A stretch of DNA of 64,000 nucleotides from Candidatus Gastranaerophilales bacterium (lineage in GTDB: Bacteria; Cyanobacteriota; Vampirovibrionia; Gastranaerophilales; Gastranaerophilaceae), in the NCBI GenBank assembly GCA_944323395.1, contig CALUSI010000005.1, positions 1 to 64,000 on the forward strand. The letters run 5' to 3'. Of this stretch, positions 63,409-64,000 are shown piece by piece (the stretch's first letter is position 1; each line of letters starts with the position of its first letter). Both the position numbers and the translations under genes were made by a program. The notes below the pieces were generated by a model. It saw nothing but the letters and a program-made list of their open reading frames with translations, ran no database searches and was not told the DNA's origin.

Positions 63409-63414
63409 TAAAAT
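63409..63414 (+). promoter_or_regulatory. Possible -10 of a leaderless uvrB transcript
   Basis: TAAAAT ends 6 bases before the uvrB ATG, the same distance as in arsR and the DivIC-like gene; TACACA lies 17 bases upstream as a partial -35. No Shine-Dalgarno site precedes uvrB. Confidence 0.45.
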
Positions 63415-63420
63415 ATTTCT

Positions 63421-64000
63421 ATGAAAAAACGTTTTGAAATATGTTCAAAATACAAACCTTCAGGCGATCAACCAAAGGCTATTAAAGAGCTCACAGATGG
63501 AATTACTAAAGGGTTTGATGCACAAACATTACTTGGAATAACCGGTTCAGGGAAAACATTTACTATTGCAAATGTTATTGAAAAATTACAAAGACAAACA
63601 CTTGTAATTGCACATAACAAAACGCTTGCAGCTCAGTTATATAATGAATTTAAGGAACTTTTTCCAAATAATGCGGTAGAATATTTTATCTCATATTATG
63701 ATTATTACCAACCTGAAGCATATATTCCAAGAAGTGATACATATATAGAAAAATCAGCAACAATCAATGATGAAATTGATAGATTAAGACACAATACAAC
63801 AAGAAGCTTATATGAAAGAAATGATGTAATTGTAGTTGCTTCAGTTAGTTGCATATACGGTTTAGGTCTGCCCGAACAATATTTTAAAGGTGCTCTTAAA
63901 ATTGAAGTGGGAGATGAAATTGACAGAAACGCATTTTTAAGAGAATTAGTAAAAATTCAATATACAAGAAATGATTTAGAATTAACTCGTTCCACTTTCA
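63421..64000 (+). CDS. uvrB: Excinuclease ABC subunit B, cut by the window end
   Basis: First 193 codons only; the reading frame stays open to the last base. [11 protein letters not shown], Walker [11 protein letters not shown] (39-48), [10 protein letters not shown], the damage-binding hairpin region [12 protein letters not shown] and SVSCIYGLG identify UvrB. Helicase-like damage verifier of nucleotide excision repair. No Shine-Dalgarno site; see the leaderless promoter candidate. No LexA-like palindrome was noticed upstream. Confidence 0.96.
   Translation, partial: MKKRFEICSKYKPSGDQPKAIKELTDGITKGFDAQTLLGITGSGKTFTIANVIEKLQRQTLVIAHNKTLAAQLYNEFKELFPNNAVEYFISYYDYYQPEAYIPRSDTYIEKSATINDEIDRLRHNTTRSLYERNDVIVVASVSCIYGLGLPEQYFKGALKIEVGDEIDRNAFLRELVKIQYTRNDLELTRSTF

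Overview
The window looks like one contig of a low-GC, diderm gut bacterium. My best guess is a Gastranaerophilales (Vampirovibrionia/'Melainabacteria') genome. The reasons are the strong AT bias, a flagellar basal-body operon next to Kdo (lipopolysaccharide) genes, many secreted or TPR proteins with no strong relatives that I recognise, and large proteins with a short Phe-x-Gly motif near the N-terminus. The assignment is inference. No rRNA is present; one tRNA (Ala-UGC) is.

Layout. 1-9 kb: a glycosyltransferase, an XRE regulator behind two palindromes, an alanine/glycine:sodium symporter, a His-rich membrane protein, an R-S-E type ADP-ribosyltransferase, a QueD-like protein with a zinc ribbon, a four-domain sulfur-handling oxidoreductase divergent from an ArsR regulator, an exported-looking deaminase and LemA. 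9-21 kb: ruvB, gatA, a TPR/beta-propeller lipid- or cell-wall-side protein, a decayed PHP-domain protein, a 1333-residue GH13-like enzyme, cysS under a Shine-Dalgarno-masking hairpin, a 31-residue membrane peptide gene and a SpoIID protein. 22-32.3 kb: an eleven-gene flagellar operon (two FlgF/G-type rod proteins, flgB, flgC, a lytic transglycosylase, fliE, fliF, a divergent FliG-like protein, fliH, flhA, fliI). 32-36.6 kb: dprA-topA-aroE on the minus strand. 36.6-47.2 kb: an M49-like peptidase, a membrane protein with tandem DUF1566-like domains, kdsD-kdsC, coaX, a PQ-loop-like protein, an NTF2-like secreted protein, an LspA with an Asp-to-Glu change, an RluA-family synthase, a LapA-like protein, rpsL-rpsG. 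47-52.6 kb: yajQ, a DivIC-like protein from a leaderless promoter, a 51-residue minus-strand gene, an alpha/beta hydrolase, groES-groEL and a MarR regulator.

From about 52.7 kb to the tRNA at 61.4 kb the window becomes accessory. Four copies of one promoter-like element, each with exactly 19 bp between an AGC box and the -10, sit before a secreted gene pair, a divergent uracil-DNA glycosylase and a cassette of DUF6745-like and TPR genes (one of which carries a frameshift at a U UUU UUA site). Next comes a 3.3-kb segment bounded by 239-bp direct repeats. The right repeat ends in the 3' end of tRNA-Ala and the left repeat carries a displaced copy of that 3' end, so this is a tRNA-targeted island. 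Its only intact cargo is a tightly overlapping three-gene operon: two proteins I cannot place and a ComEC-type metallo-beta-lactamase-fold hydrolase. It also holds a decayed gene. This operon is my best candidate for an undescribed system. The window ends in a TPR protein and the start of uvrB.

Expression signals. Most genes have AGGAG-type Shine-Dalgarno sites. arsR, the divIC-like gene and probably uvrB instead have a -10 box exactly 6 nt before the ATG, which predicts leaderless mRNAs. Many convergent gene pairs share one bidirectional hairpin terminator.
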